Assembly: GCA_913058335.1 (NCBI GenBank)
Contig: CAJXPX010000009.1
Location: forward strand, 1 to 64,000
DNA length: 64,000 bases
Reading direction: 5' to 3'
Source of the DNA: an uncultured Hyphomonadaceae bacterium
Lineage (GTDB): Bacteria > Pseudomonadota > Alphaproteobacteria > Caulobacterales > Maricaulaceae
Shown here: piece after piece, positions 1-10,073 of the stretch
How positions within the stretch are numbered: position 1 is the stretch's first letter
Layout of the letters: every line of letters starts with the position of its first letter
Program-made: the position numbers and the translations under genes
The notes under the pieces: generated by a model
The model's database searches: none
The model's input: only the letters and a program-made list of their open reading frames with translations
Told to the model about the DNA's origin: nothing

Positions 1-61
1 AGGTTTAATGGGGGAAAGATGTCCACCCCTGACTTCGCTTGACCTGTTGTGAATTTCCAAA

Positions 62-148
62 TGGTGCGGCTGAGAAGACTCGAACTTCCACCCATGTTAC
101 TGGACAGCGACCTCAACGCTGCGCGTCTACCAATTCCGCCACAGCCGC
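62..148 (-). tRNA. tRNA-Leu (anticodon GAG)
   Basis: Reverse complement gcggctgtggcggaattggtagacgcgcagcgttgaggtcgctg...ggttcgagtcttctcagccgcaCCA forms a class II tRNA; acceptor GCGGCTG/CAGCCGC; anticodon loop TTGAGGT; encoded CCA. Confidence 0.93.
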
Positions 149-277
149 ACTTCGAGGAAGGCGCCGTATAGCGTTGCATCTCAGAAAAGAAAAGCCCTAT
201 CGACAGGCAAATTCAATTTTTCATTGATACGTTGTAGGCTGATTTTTAACCGCGCAAAACCATGCATTTTGTGCCAT

Positions 278-955
278 ATGCCGTTAATGAACTCAAAAAT
301 TTACAGCCCCGACCCTGTCATTTGGCGCGTCAGCAATGGCCTTACGGCTTACCCTGATGCCCATGAGTATATGAAAAACACAGCGCTAGGCATCGCTACA
401 AAAAACACGCAAGAAGAAGTTTGGCTATTGCAACATCCTCCGCTTTATACGGCCGGAACAAGCGCCAATCCTAATGACTTAGTGGACGCCAGTCGATTTG
501 AAGTTTTTGAGACTGGCCGCGGAGGGCAATATACCTATCACGGACCGGGGCAGCGGGTGGCATATGTCATGTTAGATTTGCGCAAACGTGGCCGCGATGT
601 CTCTCTCTTTGTCCGCACCCTAGAGCAGTGGATTATAGAAACGCTCGGGGAGTTTGGCATCAAGGCCGAACGGCGGTGTGGGAGGGTGGGCGTCTGGGTC
701 GTTCAGGAAGACGGCCGGGAAGAAAAAATCGCGGCCATTGGGATTCGACTTAAAAAATGGGTGAGCTTTCACGGCATCTCTATTAACTTGAACCCAGATT
801 TGTCCCATTTCGGCGGAATTGTGCCTTGCGGGATTAGCGAACATGGCGTCACGAGCGTCGAGAGGTTAACAAAATCTGTCACATTTGCCGATTTGGATGA
901 GGCGCTTGAGAGATGTTTCACGAGCCTATTTAGTCCCGTTGAGAAAAAGACATAA
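278..955 (+). CDS. lipB: Lipoyl(octanoyl) transferase LipB
   Basis: ORF 224..955; motifs [49 protein letters not shown] typical of LipB; ATG at 278 is a likelier start. Confidence 0.93.
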   Translation: MPLMNSKIYSPDPVIWRVSNGLTAYPDAHEYMKNTALGIATKNTQEEVWLLQHPPLYTAGTSANPNDLVDASRFEVFETGRGGQYTYHGPGQRVAYVMLDLRKRGRDVSLFVRTLEQWIIETLGEFGIKAERRCGRVGVWVVQEDGREEKIAAIGIRLKKWVSFHGISINLNPDLSHFGGIVPCGISEHGVTSVERLTKSVTFADLDEALERCFTSLFSPVEKKT

Positions 956-983
956 AAAAACCGCCCAGATGAAAGGGCGGTTT
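953..983. terminator. Bidirectional rho-independent terminator between lipB and the DUF805 gene
   Basis: AAACCGCCC-agatgaaa-GGGCGGTTT hairpin with an A-run on the left (U-run for minus transcripts). Confidence 0.75.
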
Positions 984-1004
984 AAAGTCTAATTTTCAAC
1001 TAAC

Positions 1005-1514
1005 TTACATTGCGGGCGTAGCCGGGCCGAATTGATTGTCGTGCGGATCACTTTTGATCATATTATTAAAGATGAACGCAACCAAATAAGCTACGACTGC
1101 ATTTACTACAGACAGAATAAGTATCCCCATTTTAGAAACGCCGCCGCCTGACATGGCCGCCTCCATAATCGCACCAAAGTCACCGGAGGCCGCAGCTTCT
1201 TCAGTTCTAGCCGTAAATTCCGGATCTATAAACATCGGCTGCAAAACCATACTGATCACAATTGAAGCGATGATAAAGACAATAATCGGAACCAAACACA
1301 TCCAACCGGATTTGCCGCCATCATGATAGCGTTTTATCCATAAGACGATCCAGCACCACCATAAAACAATGCTAATAATGCCAATAGCGGCCAGTGCAGG
1401 ACTGAGTGCCGGCAAAATCGAAAGAATAAATCCGATCACGATCAAAATGGTTGCGCCGCGCATGAACTCAGATGGCCCAACGCGTCCAGATGGTGAAAAC
1501 AATAAATTACCCAT
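1005..1514 (-). CDS. DUF805 family membrane protein
   Basis: 169 aa; LLFSPSGRVGPSEFMRGA...WIKRYHDGGKSGW pattern of DUF805. Confidence 0.75.
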   Translation of the reverse strand: MGNLLFSPSGRVGPSEFMRGATILIVIGFILSILPALSPALAAIGIISIVLWWCWIVLWIKRYHDGGKSGWMCLVPIIVFIIASIVISMVLQPMFIDPEFTARTEEAAASGDFGAIMEAAMSGGGVSKMGILILSVVNAVVAYLVAFIFNNMIKSDPHDNQFGPATPAM

Positions 1515-1587
1515 TAAAACTCTCCCTTTTGTTGTTTAACAATAAGAGATTGCCAGACTAAGGAAAATAATCAAGTCATTTTGGAAT

Positions 1588-2097
1588 TTATTCGGAAATC
1601 ATAGCGCCATATTTGTTTGCACTGGGTTCTGGTTTTGCAAGACCAAGCCAGAGTGAGAACATTGCCCATATCCCATATAAGGCGGGCTGCATGACCTGTC
1701 CGGCATTTGCTAATTTATCTTGATAACCCGTTTTGATTCTCTCGATTTCAGCGGGATCGATATCTTCCTTTCGGTCATATTGAGCAAATTCAGTGAAGTA
1801 TTCTGCACCGCCAAAGGCCAGCATAACGGCTATCACAATTAAAATCGTAAGCGTAATCATGCCTGTCAGCGCCCAAAAGCTTCGCCCGACATCGTGGAGC
1901 CGTTTTCCATAAACGCTATAAAGAATCTGGAAGACGAGAACGATATAGATTAGAGAAAGAAAAAATTGAAAAAGCGTCGGCCCCATGAAACGCAAAATAG
2001 TTTTCATGACAACGACAAATACAATAAAGCCGATTACGCCAATCCAGAAATTGCGGCGCCCCATACGGCCAGCAGGAGAAAGAAATAATTTAATCAT
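1588..2097 (-). CDS. DUF805 family membrane protein
   Basis: 169 aa; LFLSPAGRMGRRNFWIGV...YGKRLHDVGRSFW typical of DUF805. Confidence 0.78.
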   Translation of the reverse strand: MIKLFLSPAGRMGRRNFWIGVIGFIVFVVVMKTILRFMGPTLFQFFLSLIYIVLVFQILYSVYGKRLHDVGRSFWALTGMITLTILIVIAVMLAFGGAEYFTEFAQYDRKEDIDPAEIERIKTGYQDKLANAGQVMQPALYGIWAMFSLWLGLAKPEPSANKYGAMISE

Positions 2098-2150
2098 GTG
2101 CGTCTCCTGATGGGCGTAGCGTCATATTTCAAGCGCAAAACTGTCGCGGC

Positions 2151-3989
2151 TTACATGTCTTTTTCGATCTCATCTGTTTTGGCAGTATAAAGAGCGTCAC
2201 CGGACAAGGTTTCTTTCAATAACTCCTGACCCCTTTTGGCCCTCGAAATTAAGGCATCAATATCTGCCCGGTGTTCGAAAGCTTCCATGGCCAATTTGAA
2301 GTCCATTTCCAAAAATTTATCCGACAGGGTCATGGCCTTCTCTTCGGAAAAGCCAAGATAGGTAAGAGCTTTACGTCCCATCGCCAAACTCGCGCGCGCT
2401 GTTTCACGTTCTGCGAAATCCACGTCTTCCGCGAGAAGATCAAACAGGTGCGTACGGTTTCTCGCCCGGGCAATAATTTTTGCATCGGGGAAATGCTCTT
2501 TGATCTCATAAACAGCTTTCGTTACTTTGTCGCGATCATCCATAGCCACCACAATGACCTTAGCCTCAGACGCGCCGGCGGTGCGGAGCAGATCAACATC
2601 AGAAGCGTCCCCGTAATAAACCCGATGACCAAACTGTTTTAAAAACTCAATATGATCGCCATCATTATCTATAATCGTCGTTCCGATATTTTGAGTCTGC
2701 AACAACCGTCCTGCGAGTTGACCGACTCGCCCAAATCCTAAAATCAGGACAGGGTTATGGTCGTTCTGAGGCGGTTCTCCGGTGAGGGATTGAGTTGCGA
2801 ATTTTGGAGAGAGGATTTTATCATAAAATAGAATTATGAGCGGCGTCAAAGCCATGGTAATCGCGATGACAGCTGTCAGTATCTCTCCCATTTCCGACGA
2901 AAGCGCGCCTTCTTGGGCGGCGAACTGGAATAATACAAAGCCAAACTCTCCGGCCTGACAAAGAAGGGCTGCGAACAAGATCCGACTTGACTGGACTAAC
3001 ATGAAAACGGCTCCAATCAGATAAATAACAACAAATTTCAGACAAAGAAGCCCCACAACGATTGCTGCGATGATTATCGGTTGCTCCCCAAGCGTGATAA
3101 AATTTAGTGACATGCCAACTGAGATAAAGAACAGGCCAAGCAGTAAAGCTTTAAATGGCTCAATATCTCGTTCCAGTTGATGACGATATTCGGAATCCGC
3201 CAACACCACACCCGCGATAAAAGCGCCGAGGGCAGCAGACAGACCGAGCCATTCCATTAACAACGCCGCTCCAATAACAAGCAGGAGGGCCATCGCCGTA
3301 AAGGTTTCCCGAACTTTGCTTTTGGCAATAATTCGAAATATTGGGCGAAGAAAAAGCCGGCCTACTGCAATCATTCCCGCAAAAACGCTTATAATTGAAG
3401 CCGCAAGCCAAATGCCTTCCGGTTTGTAGGACTCACCGCCATGAGTCCCGACGGTTTCAGAACTAAGACCGCTCGAAAGAGCTAGAAACGGTAAAGCAGC
3501 AATCATCACAATGACGATCACGTCTTGAAACAAAAGCACAGAAAATCCGGATTGACCGACCGTCTCCCCCATCATTCGGCGGTCTTGCATGATCTGAAGT
3601 GAAATAGCAGTAGAAGACAGTGACAATGCCATCCCGATAACGATCGCTTCTCCAAGGGGGCGGCCCAAATAATAAGCGGCTCCTGTGACTAAAAGAGTTG
3701 TTAAAGCAACTTGTAAACCGCCCAGACCCATTAGCCGCATACGCATATTCCAAAGCTGTCGGGGCTTTAGCTCTAGCCCGATCAGAAAGAGCATCATAAC
3801 AACGCCGAATTCGGAAAAATGAAGTATGGTTTCCGGATCATTTATTGCCCCTAAAACATGAGGACCAATAATCACTCCAGCGATAAGGTACCCGATAACG
3901 GAGCCTAATCCGGAAAGTTTTGAAATCGGCACCAAAATACAAGCTGCAGCGAGAAAAATGAATACGGAGAGGAGAAGATTGCCATCCAT
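2151..3989 (-). CDS. Monovalent cation:proton antiporter-2 (KefB/KefC-like) with RCK/TrkA-N domain
   Basis: 612 aa; multi-TM exchanger domain then VLILGFGRVGQLAGRLL Rossmann motif. Confidence 0.9.
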   Translation of the reverse strand: MDGNLLLSVFIFLAAACILVPISKLSGLGSVIGYLIAGVIIGPHVLGAINDPETILHFSEFGVVMMLFLIGLELKPRQLWNMRMRLMGLGGLQVALTTLLVTGAAYYLGRPLGEAIVIGMALSLSSTAISLQIMQDRRMMGETVGQSGFSVLLFQDVIVIVMIAALPFLALSSGLSSETVGTHGGESYKPEGIWLAASIISVFAGMIAVGRLFLRPIFRIIAKSKVRETFTAMALLLVIGAALLMEWLGLSAALGAFIAGVVLADSEYRHQLERDIEPFKALLLGLFFISVGMSLNFITLGEQPIIIAAIVVGLLCLKFVVIYLIGAVFMLVQSSRILFAALLCQAGEFGFVLFQFAAQEGALSSEMGEILTAVIAITMALTPLIILFYDKILSPKFATQSLTGEPPQNDHNPVLILGFGRVGQLAGRLLQTQNIGTTIIDNDGDHIEFLKQFGHRVYYGDASDVDLLRTAGASEAKVIVVAMDDRDKVTKAVYEIKEHFPDAKIIARARNRTHLFDLLAEDVDFAERETARASLAMGRKALTYLGFSEEKAMTLSDKFLEMDFKLAMEAFEHRADIDALISRAKRGQELLKETLSGDALYTAKTDEIEKDM

Positions 3990-3991
3990 AT

Positions 3992-4681
3992 TTACAATAA
4001 TTCCAAAATTGATCCAAGACGACGGGTTTCATCTCTGAGGTCTTTGGCAATATGTGCTGCCTCTTCGTCTTCGCCCCAAAGTTCATTTTGATAATGAACA
4101 TCAAGTCGAGACAGGTCAAAAGCGTCTTCGGCGCTAAGGGCTTTTTCTATTACCGCCATAGCTAAGATAACTGACCCAAAAATAGCCGTGAAATGCATGA
4201 AAAGTGTCAGGCGAATATCCTCTAAACTTTCTACATAGTCTGAAATAGTTTCATATGCGCTCTCCGGCTGGACGATTGCGATCAGGGACTGGGTTGAGAC
4301 GAGGTCGACACCTCTAGATTTTGCCCAAGCAAGCCATTTATCCCACTCTTCTGATTGTCTTTCCCTCAATATGCGGGGCTCAGGTGCCCGGTAGCATAGC
4401 AAATCCGTGCTGGTATAGCGCCTTGCTTCGTCCAGCAAATCCGGACGCCGCGAGGGAGTTTGTTCCAATGCCACATTAAGCAAGCGCGTGAGAGGCATTT
4501 TTGAGGGCTCGATTTTCTCTCTTTGCGCATCCCATTCTTCTGCAACGGTTTTGGCAAGCGCCTCTGTCGGAAGGCTAAAGGCCATTTTTCCGGGCGTCTT
4601 TAATACTCGTTCATCAAGAAGCACATTATAGCGCCCCTCGCTGTGCCGCGTCGAAACGGATTTATAAAACCGCTTGGCCAT
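3992..4681 (-). CDS. ATP12 family F1-ATPase assembly chaperone
   Basis: MAKRFYKSVSTRHSEGRYNVLLDERVLKTPGK...; internal ATG at 4681 is more likely than 4699. Confidence 0.87.
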   Translation of the reverse strand: MAKRFYKSVSTRHSEGRYNVLLDERVLKTPGKMAFSLPTEALAKTVAEEWDAQREKIEPSKMPLTRLLNVALEQTPSRRPDLLDEARRYTSTDLLCYRAPEPRILRERQSEEWDKWLAWAKSRGVDLVSTQSLIAIVQPESAYETISDYVESLEDIRLTLFMHFTAIFGSVILAMAVIEKALSAEDAFDLSRLDVHYQNELWGEDEEAAHIAKDLRDETRRLGSILELL

Positions 4682-5670
4682 TAGCTTAAAGCATCCCAAT
4701 CGACATCATCATTATCCGTATTAAATCCGAGCATTTTAAACGCATCTTCCATGTGTTGAGGCAGGGGCGCTTGAAAGGTCAGATCGGATTTACCCTCACG
4801 CGGAAGTGTCAATGACCTTGCATGTAAGTGAAGGGTCATTTCTATTCCCCCGGGCAATGGTCTGTCCGTCATATATTTGGGATCGCCTGCTATAGGTGCA
4901 CCGAGTAATTGCATATGGAGACGGAGTTGGTGTGTCCGCCCTGTGAGGGGCATCATGATCACCCAACCCGCTTTTTGCCCGGCCTGAGCTTTGACATCGT
5001 AAAGCGTTTTGGCGTGTTTGCCGCCCTCTGCCCCATGACGTACCGGGACCATCAATTCTTTGCCTTCGTGAATATTGCCAAACCGGTTGTCCAAACGGCC
5101 TTTGGCCATGTAGCCTTTAATTTCTCCGGATTTGGGTTGCGGAACACCATTGGTAATACCCCAATATATTTTTTGCGCCCTTCGGCTCTGAAAGGCACGC
5201 CCAGCCCATTTCGCGCTTTTAACAGATTTTGCAATTAGCAAGACGCCGGATGTATCGCGGTCTAGACGATGCACCAATCGGCACCCTTCGCCCAAAGCCG
5301 GCAACATGCCGTCAATATGACGGGTTGTTTTCGATCCGCCCTGTACGGCAAGACCTGTCGGTTTATTTAAGGCGATTAAATCGTCATCTTCGTAGATAAC
5401 AAGACTGCGAATGAGCTTCGTATCGGAGTCATTGACGGGGGGCGTCTCGCTCATGTCGGAGGGATCAGGCAAAGGGGGAACGCGGATTGTCTGACCGGAT
5501 TCGAGCCGCAAATTACCTTTAGCGCGTTTGGCGTCCACCCGGATCTGGCCTGTTCGCAGTAATTTCTCTACACGCCCGTGTGGAACATGTGGAAACTGCT
5601 TTTTAAACCAACGATCCAGGCGCGAGCCCTCATCGGTTTCGGGAACAGTTAAATTATGAACACCACTCAT
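4681..5670 (-). CDS. RluA/RluC-family pseudouridine synthase with S4 domain
   Basis: S4-like N-terminus and LVHRLDRDTSGVLLIAKS catalytic motif. Likely start 5670, overlapping the crcB stop; ORF track start 5895 runs antisense-free into crcB. Confidence 0.9.
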   Translation of the reverse strand: MSGVHNLTVPETDEGSRLDRWFKKQFPHVPHGRVEKLLRTGQIRVDAKRAKGNLRLESGQTIRVPPLPDPSDMSETPPVNDSDTKLIRSLVIYEDDDLIALNKPTGLAVQGGSKTTRHIDGMLPALGEGCRLVHRLDRDTSGVLLIAKSVKSAKWAGRAFQSRRAQKIYWGITNGVPQPKSGEIKGYMAKGRLDNRFGNIHEGKELMVPVRHGAEGGKHAKTLYDVKAQAGQKAGWVIMMPLTGRTHQLRLHMQLLGAPIAGDPKYMTDRPLPGGIEMTLHLHARSLTLPREGKSDLTFQAPLPQHMEDAFKMLGFNTDNDDVDWDALS

Positions 5671-6053
5671 GACGAAAACACCATACGAGAAACCCAAAGT
5701 CCTAAAGCCAAAGCGGCAAGGGAAACAAAAAAAGAGGCCCCGATATAACCGAAAAAAGCTCCAAAAGCTTTCTTCTCGAGCATTAAATAAGATTCGAGAG
5801 AAAAAGCGCTGAAGGTTGTAAATCCGCCAAGCAGACCAACTCCTAAAAATAATCGGAGGCTTTGAGCATTTTCCGCTCCGCGAAAGGCCAACCATCCAAC
5901 CAGAAGACCCATAGCGGCGCTACCGATGATATTGGCCGCCAAGGTACCCACTGGAAAGCCCGGTCCGAATTGGCGTAAGCTCAGCGCAGATAAACCGTAT
6001 CGACCACTTGCGCCCAGCGCCCCGCCGAGCGCGACTAAGATTACATTATACAT
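5667..6053 (-). CDS. crcB: Fluoride exporter CrcB/Fluc
   Basis: ALGGALGASGRYGLS...GTLAANIIGSAAMGLL...GLLGGFTTFSAFSLE, CrcB hallmark motifs. Confidence 0.95.
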   Translation of the reverse strand: MYNVILVALGGALGASGRYGLSALSLRQFGPGFPVGTLAANIIGSAAMGLLVGWLAFRGAENAQSLRLFLGVGLLGGFTTFSAFSLESYLMLEKKAFGAFFGYIGASFFVSLAALALGLWVSRMVFSS

Positions 6054-6137
6054 GATAAACCCTCATGGCTTTGACATAGACGCCTGAGGTCTGAATGGCA
6101 AAGAAAAGGAATTTTTGTTCTCAGCGAATTAGCTTAA

Positions 6138-7442
6138 CTATTCTGATTTCATTTTTCGAATATCCTGCCATTTGGTCAGGCGGCTTTTAATCTCTTGCTC
6201 ATCTCCGTCGCCCTTAGGCTTGTAAAGATTGATACGTGATATTTCATCGGGAAAATAATCTTGGCCAGAAAAACCTTCCGGTGTGTCAGGATCATATTGA
6301 TATCCGTCGCCATATCCCAAATCTTTCATCAGCGACGTCGGCGCATTTAGTATATGAGCGGGCGGTGAAAGAGACCCCGTCTCATTGGCCAGTTTTTGCG
6401 CGGCCTTAAAAGCCGAATATACCGCATTGGATTTTGGCGCAGAGGCAAGGTGCACAACGGTTTGGGCTAAAGCCAACTCCCCTTCCGGCGTGCCGAGAAG
6501 TTGATAAGCGGACAGCGACGCCATCGCAGCGGGCAGCGCCGAGGCATCGGCCAGCCCAATATCCTCACTCGCCATTCTTACGAGGCGCCTGGCAATATAA
6601 ATTGGGTCTTCCCCGCCGGAAAGCATTCGCGCCAACCAATAAAGCGCGGCATCTGGGTCAGATCCCCGTACGGATTTGTGCAGGGCTGAGATCAGGTTGT
6701 AATGTTGCTCTCCGCCTTTGTCATAATGGGCGCGGCGTTTTTGCAAAATTTGGGCAACACCTCTTCCATCAAATTCGGTTTGACCGGAGTAATCAAACAG
6801 GATTTCAGCAAGACTCAAGGCGTAGCGTCCATCTCCATCCGCCATATCCTTCAAAGCCTGTCGTCCGTCACCCGTTACGGGCAAGGGTTTGCCTAAATGC
6901 AATTCCGCCCGTTTCAACAAACCGTCAATCGCAAGTTCGTCAAGACGTTTAAGAACATAAACCTGCGCCCTGGAAAGCAAGGCGCTATTAAGTTCAAAAC
7001 TCGGGTTTTCAGTCGTTGCGCCTATAAGTGTAATTGTACCGTTTTCCACGTAAGGCAGAAACCCATCCTGCTGGGCCTTATTAAAACGGTGAATTTCATC
7101 AACAAAGAGGAGCGTACCTCTCCCTGTGCTTCGGCGAGCTTTTGCCGCTTCAAATACTTTACGCAAATCCGCAACACCGGAAAAAACAGCAGAAAGCTGA
7201 ACAAATTCCATATCGGCATGATCGGCAATAATGCGCGCCAGTGTTGTTTTACCGACCCCAGGCGGCCCCCATAATATAAGAGAGCTAAGCCGGCCGCTGG
7301 CCAGCATACGGGCGAGCGGCGCGTCTTTAGCTAACAGGTGATCTTGCCCTATGACTTCAGACAAAGTTGTCGGACGTAATTGATCCGCGAGCGGGCGAGG
7401 CGCTGCTTTTTCTAATCCTGCCGATGAAAATAAGTCGGAAAT
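6138..7442 (-). CDS. rarA: Replication-associated recombination protein A (RarA/MgsA AAA+ ATPase)
   Basis: WGPPGVGKTTLARIIA Walker A, FVDEIHRFNKAQQD Walker B. ATG ORF begins at 7364, but the conserved N-terminus (I/M)SDLFSSAGLEKAAPRPLADQLRPTTLSEVIGQ extends upstream to ATT at 7440-7442. Confidence 0.9.
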   Translation of the reverse strand: MSDLFSSAGLEKAAPRPLADQLRPTTLSEVIGQDHLLAKDAPLARMLASGRLSSLILWGPPGVGKTTLARIIADHADMEFVQLSAVFSGVADLRKVFEAAKARRSTGRGTLLFVDEIHRFNKAQQDGFLPYVENGTITLIGATTENPSFELNSALLSRAQVYVLKRLDELAIDGLLKRAELHLGKPLPVTGDGRQALKDMADGDGRYALSLAEILFDYSGQTEFDGRGVAQILQKRRAHYDKGGEQHYNLISALHKSVRGSDPDAALYWLARMLSGGEDPIYIARRLVRMASEDIGLADASALPAAMASLSAYQLLGTPEGELALAQTVVHLASAPKSNAVYSAFKAAQKLANETGSLSPPAHILNAPTSLMKDLGYGDGYQYDPDTPEGFSGQDYFPDEISRINLYKPKGDGDEQEIKSRLTKWQDIRKMKSE

Positions 7443-7445
7443 GAC

Positions 7446-8879
7446 TTATTGCTCACGCGGAAGGTATCGCGTCGGAAGAACACCAATCCGGCCATTGCGA
7501 TCAATGGAGAGTTTCCAGCCTTCGTCGGACTCTACCGTCTCCAGTAATGATTCGAGTTGGCGGGTGGAGGTAATATCCTCGTCATTCAATCCAATCAAAA
7601 AATCTCCGGGCCGCAATCGGTTATAATTAGCTGCACTGCCACGCTCGATCTTCAGAACCATAACGCCAGAGATAAAGGGATCAAAACCAAGTTCTTCCCC
7701 TAAGGCAGGGCTCATATTCACAAGGGTCGCTCCGTCAAATGGATTCATACCTTCAATTTTACGTTCGTCTCTTTCTGGCGTTTCCTGCGGAATATCAGTT
7801 TCGACATTCACCGTTCGCTCTTTACCTTCCCGGAAATACCGAATGGCGACCTCTTGGCCTTTACGCAATGTCGCAAGTTTAAAGCGAAGTCCGCTGTCAT
7901 CGTTAATCGGGGTGCCGTCCACAGAAAGAATAACGTCGCCTTTTTCAAGTCCAACCTTATCAGCGGGCCCCTTTGGTAATATTTCGTTTATGACCGCCCC
8001 TTTGGATCGGTCCAACCCCAAAGCAGAGGCCATAGTCGCGTCCACAGCATTTGTTCGTGCGCCAATCCAAGGCCGCACAATTCGGCCTTCAGAAATTGCG
8101 CTATCTACAGCGCGGCTCACCAGTTCTGAAGGAATAGCGAATCCGATCCCATTGGACCCCCCTGAACGTGAGAAAATTGCCGTATTCACACCTATAAGCT
8201 CACCGGAAAGGTCAACCAAAGCCCCGCCTGAATTTCCCGGGTTTACCGCAGCGTCGGTTTGAATAAAGGAAGATAAGTCAGTTACATTTGTACGCCCTAA
8301 AGCCGAGACAATGCCGCTCGTTACAGTTTGCCCGACACCAAAGGGATTTCCGATGGCTAAAACAATATCTCCAATTTCAAGGTCATCACTTTGACTTTGA
8401 ATAGCCAGGGCGGGAAGTCTCTCTCCATTCGTTTCAATTTTTAGAACAGCGACATCAATCTCTTCATCTTGCGCGACGATCTCGGCCGGAAACTCCCGAC
8501 GGTCATTCAAAACAACTTTCAATTCGTCAGCGCCTTTGACCACATGAGCATTTGTGACGATAATCCCATTAGACCGTACAATTACGCCTGATCCGAGAGA
8601 GCTCTCAACTCTTTCCTGGGGCGCGCGCTGCATCCCAAACATCCGTTCAAAAAAATCAGCCCCGCTACGGGCTCTGACAGTCCGCGAAGTGTAAACATTA
8701 ACAACAGCCGGTGCCGTTTGCTTGACCACAGGGGCGTAAGAAAGTTGCACCTGCATTTGTGAGTCCGGAACAATTCGTTCCGGCGGGCCGTCCAGGAACT
8801 GAGCCTGCGCCGCGCCGCTAAATAATCCGGGTGCTACGACGCAAGCACTTGCGAGAAGAGAGAGAAATGTTTTTTTCAT
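7446..8879 (-). CDS. Do/DegP/DegQ-like periplasmic serine protease with PDZ domains
   Basis: Signal peptide MKKTFLSLLASACVV; catalytic NAHVVKGA, DIAVLKI (DVAVLKI), NPGNSGGALVD; PDZ repeats. ATG at 8879. Confidence 0.94.
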   Translation of the reverse strand: MKKTFLSLLASACVVAPGLFSGAAQAQFLDGPPERIVPDSQMQVQLSYAPVVKQTAPAVVNVYTSRTVRARSGADFFERMFGMQRAPQERVESSLGSGVIVRSNGIIVTNAHVVKGADELKVVLNDRREFPAEIVAQDEEIDVAVLKIETNGERLPALAIQSQSDDLEIGDIVLAIGNPFGVGQTVTSGIVSALGRTNVTDLSSFIQTDAAVNPGNSGGALVDLSGELIGVNTAIFSRSGGSNGIGFAIPSELVSRAVDSAISEGRIVRPWIGARTNAVDATMASALGLDRSKGAVINEILPKGPADKVGLEKGDVILSVDGTPINDDSGLRFKLATLRKGQEVAIRYFREGKERTVNVETDIPQETPERDERKIEGMNPFDGATLVNMSPALGEELGFDPFISGVMVLKIERGSAANYNRLRPGDFLIGLNDEDITSTRQLESLLETVESDEGWKLSIDRNGRIGVLPTRYLPREQ

Positions 8880-8993
8880 GATCGTATAAATAGGACGGAA
8901 CTCGGTAAGAACCAAGCCCCACCCTCAATAATGAGGAATTATTTAAGGTTCAGGTGCAGATTTCAGTTTATCTCTGACGCCCGAATTTCTACT

Positions 8994-10073
8994 TCACTCA
9001 CTCGCGCTCTCTTTATTTTTTATCCGCAATTCAGCGTCTTCCAACGCTTTTCGAGCATTCGTAAGCTCTCTACGAGCTTGTTTTAGCTCTTGCTCTGACT
9101 CTTGTGTACCGTCGACATCTTTGAGCATAGACTCTATAGTTTCCAGCATAGTTCTAGCTGCGGCCAGTTTCGCTTCTGCCTTATGGCTCTCATGAAACAT
9201 GACATAGCCATCCTTCTCTCCCATTTTAAAGCGAAGAGGGGTTTTGCCATAAAACTCTTTATCCTTGGAAACAACAAAATGTCGATCTGCCGAGACTTCG
9301 CCCTTTTCGTTCTTATATCCAGGCGGGAGGGGAGGCTCAGGTGGTTCTGTTATATCGCCTTTCCACACAAACACGTTTGAGAGCTCAGTCTCTAGGTTTT
9401 CGAGATCTTCTAGGCCCTCTACATTCTTAAGCGCATCTAGAACTTTGAGCCTTTCAATCTCTCCCAATCCTTCCAATTCAGAAAGTTTTTTTAGGTCTTC
9501 CAGATTTGAGAGCTCTTTCAATCTTTCCAATCGGTATCGCTTCTTCTCTCCGCTTTCGTCCACAAAGCGTAGCGTCCTGACCTTGCCCATTGTGTCCAAA
9601 GCAAGTTGTTCTCCAGAATCAAATTTCAGCTGATTATCTTCCCCGACGGAAAAAGCCCAAGACTTGGATTTTTTAGCTGTTTCAAGATTAAAGCCCTCGA
9701 TCTCGGAGGTTTCGACCTTTCGCTTATTCCCCTCTTCGTCAAATTCGTAAGCTTCGAATTCGTCCCCGTCGATTTCGATTTCATAGTGTTTTTTGATTTC
9801 ATTTCCATCATCATCAGTTTTATGAAGCTTAATCACGGATTTTTGGCTGCTGGTTGTGACCACTGTGTCTTTCAGTGCCCCCTCCGGATGACTTTCCGCA
9901 ACGGTCATAGGAGCGGATAAGGTCGCAACGCCAAGGACAAAACTAGCTGTTGCGCCCTTCGCCCAAGTTTTATTGACCTTTGGGCTCGCCAAGATTTCTA
10001 ATCGGTCCGCTAGCGGGTGGGCCATGCCCAACGCCAAGGGGTGGGACATGCCCAAATCAAACCATTTCGTCAT
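8994..10073 (-). CDS. Hypothetical membrane-anchored extracytoplasmic protein downstream of M56 peptidase, with Leu-rich repeat-like segment
   Basis: One hydrophobic segment near the N-terminus (GATASFVLGVATLSAPMTVA); LERLKELSNLEDLKKLSELEGLGEIERLKVLDALKNVEGLEDLENLETEL. Overlaps the M56 ORF by 17 bp. Confidence 0.7.
   Translation of the reverse strand: MTKWFDLGMSHPLALGMAHPLADRLEILASPKVNKTWAKGATASFVLGVATLSAPMTVAESHPEGALKDTVVTTSSQKSVIKLHKTDDDGNEIKKHYEIEIDGDEFEAYEFDEEGNKRKVETSEIEGFNLETAKKSKSWAFSVGEDNQLKFDSGEQLALDTMGKVRTLRFVDESGEKKRYRLERLKELSNLEDLKKLSELEGLGEIERLKVLDALKNVEGLEDLENLETELSNVFVWKGDITEPPEPPLPPGYKNEKGEVSADRHFVVSKDKEFYGKTPLRFKMGEKDGYVMFHESHKAEAKLAAARTMLETIESMLKDVDGTQESEQELKQARRELTNARKALEDAELRIKNKESASE

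Noticed and set aside
39-227. 62-aa ORF at the left edge
   Set aside because: Runs antisense through tRNA-Leu.
1005-2097. Adjacent DUF805 pair as a possible novel system
   Set aside because: DUF805 tandem pairs are common; no associated enzymatic or defence gene here.
6054-6137. Possible fluoride riboswitch upstream of crcB
   Set aside because: The crcB leader does not show the fluoride riboswitch core; crcB appears to be the middle of a gene run instead.
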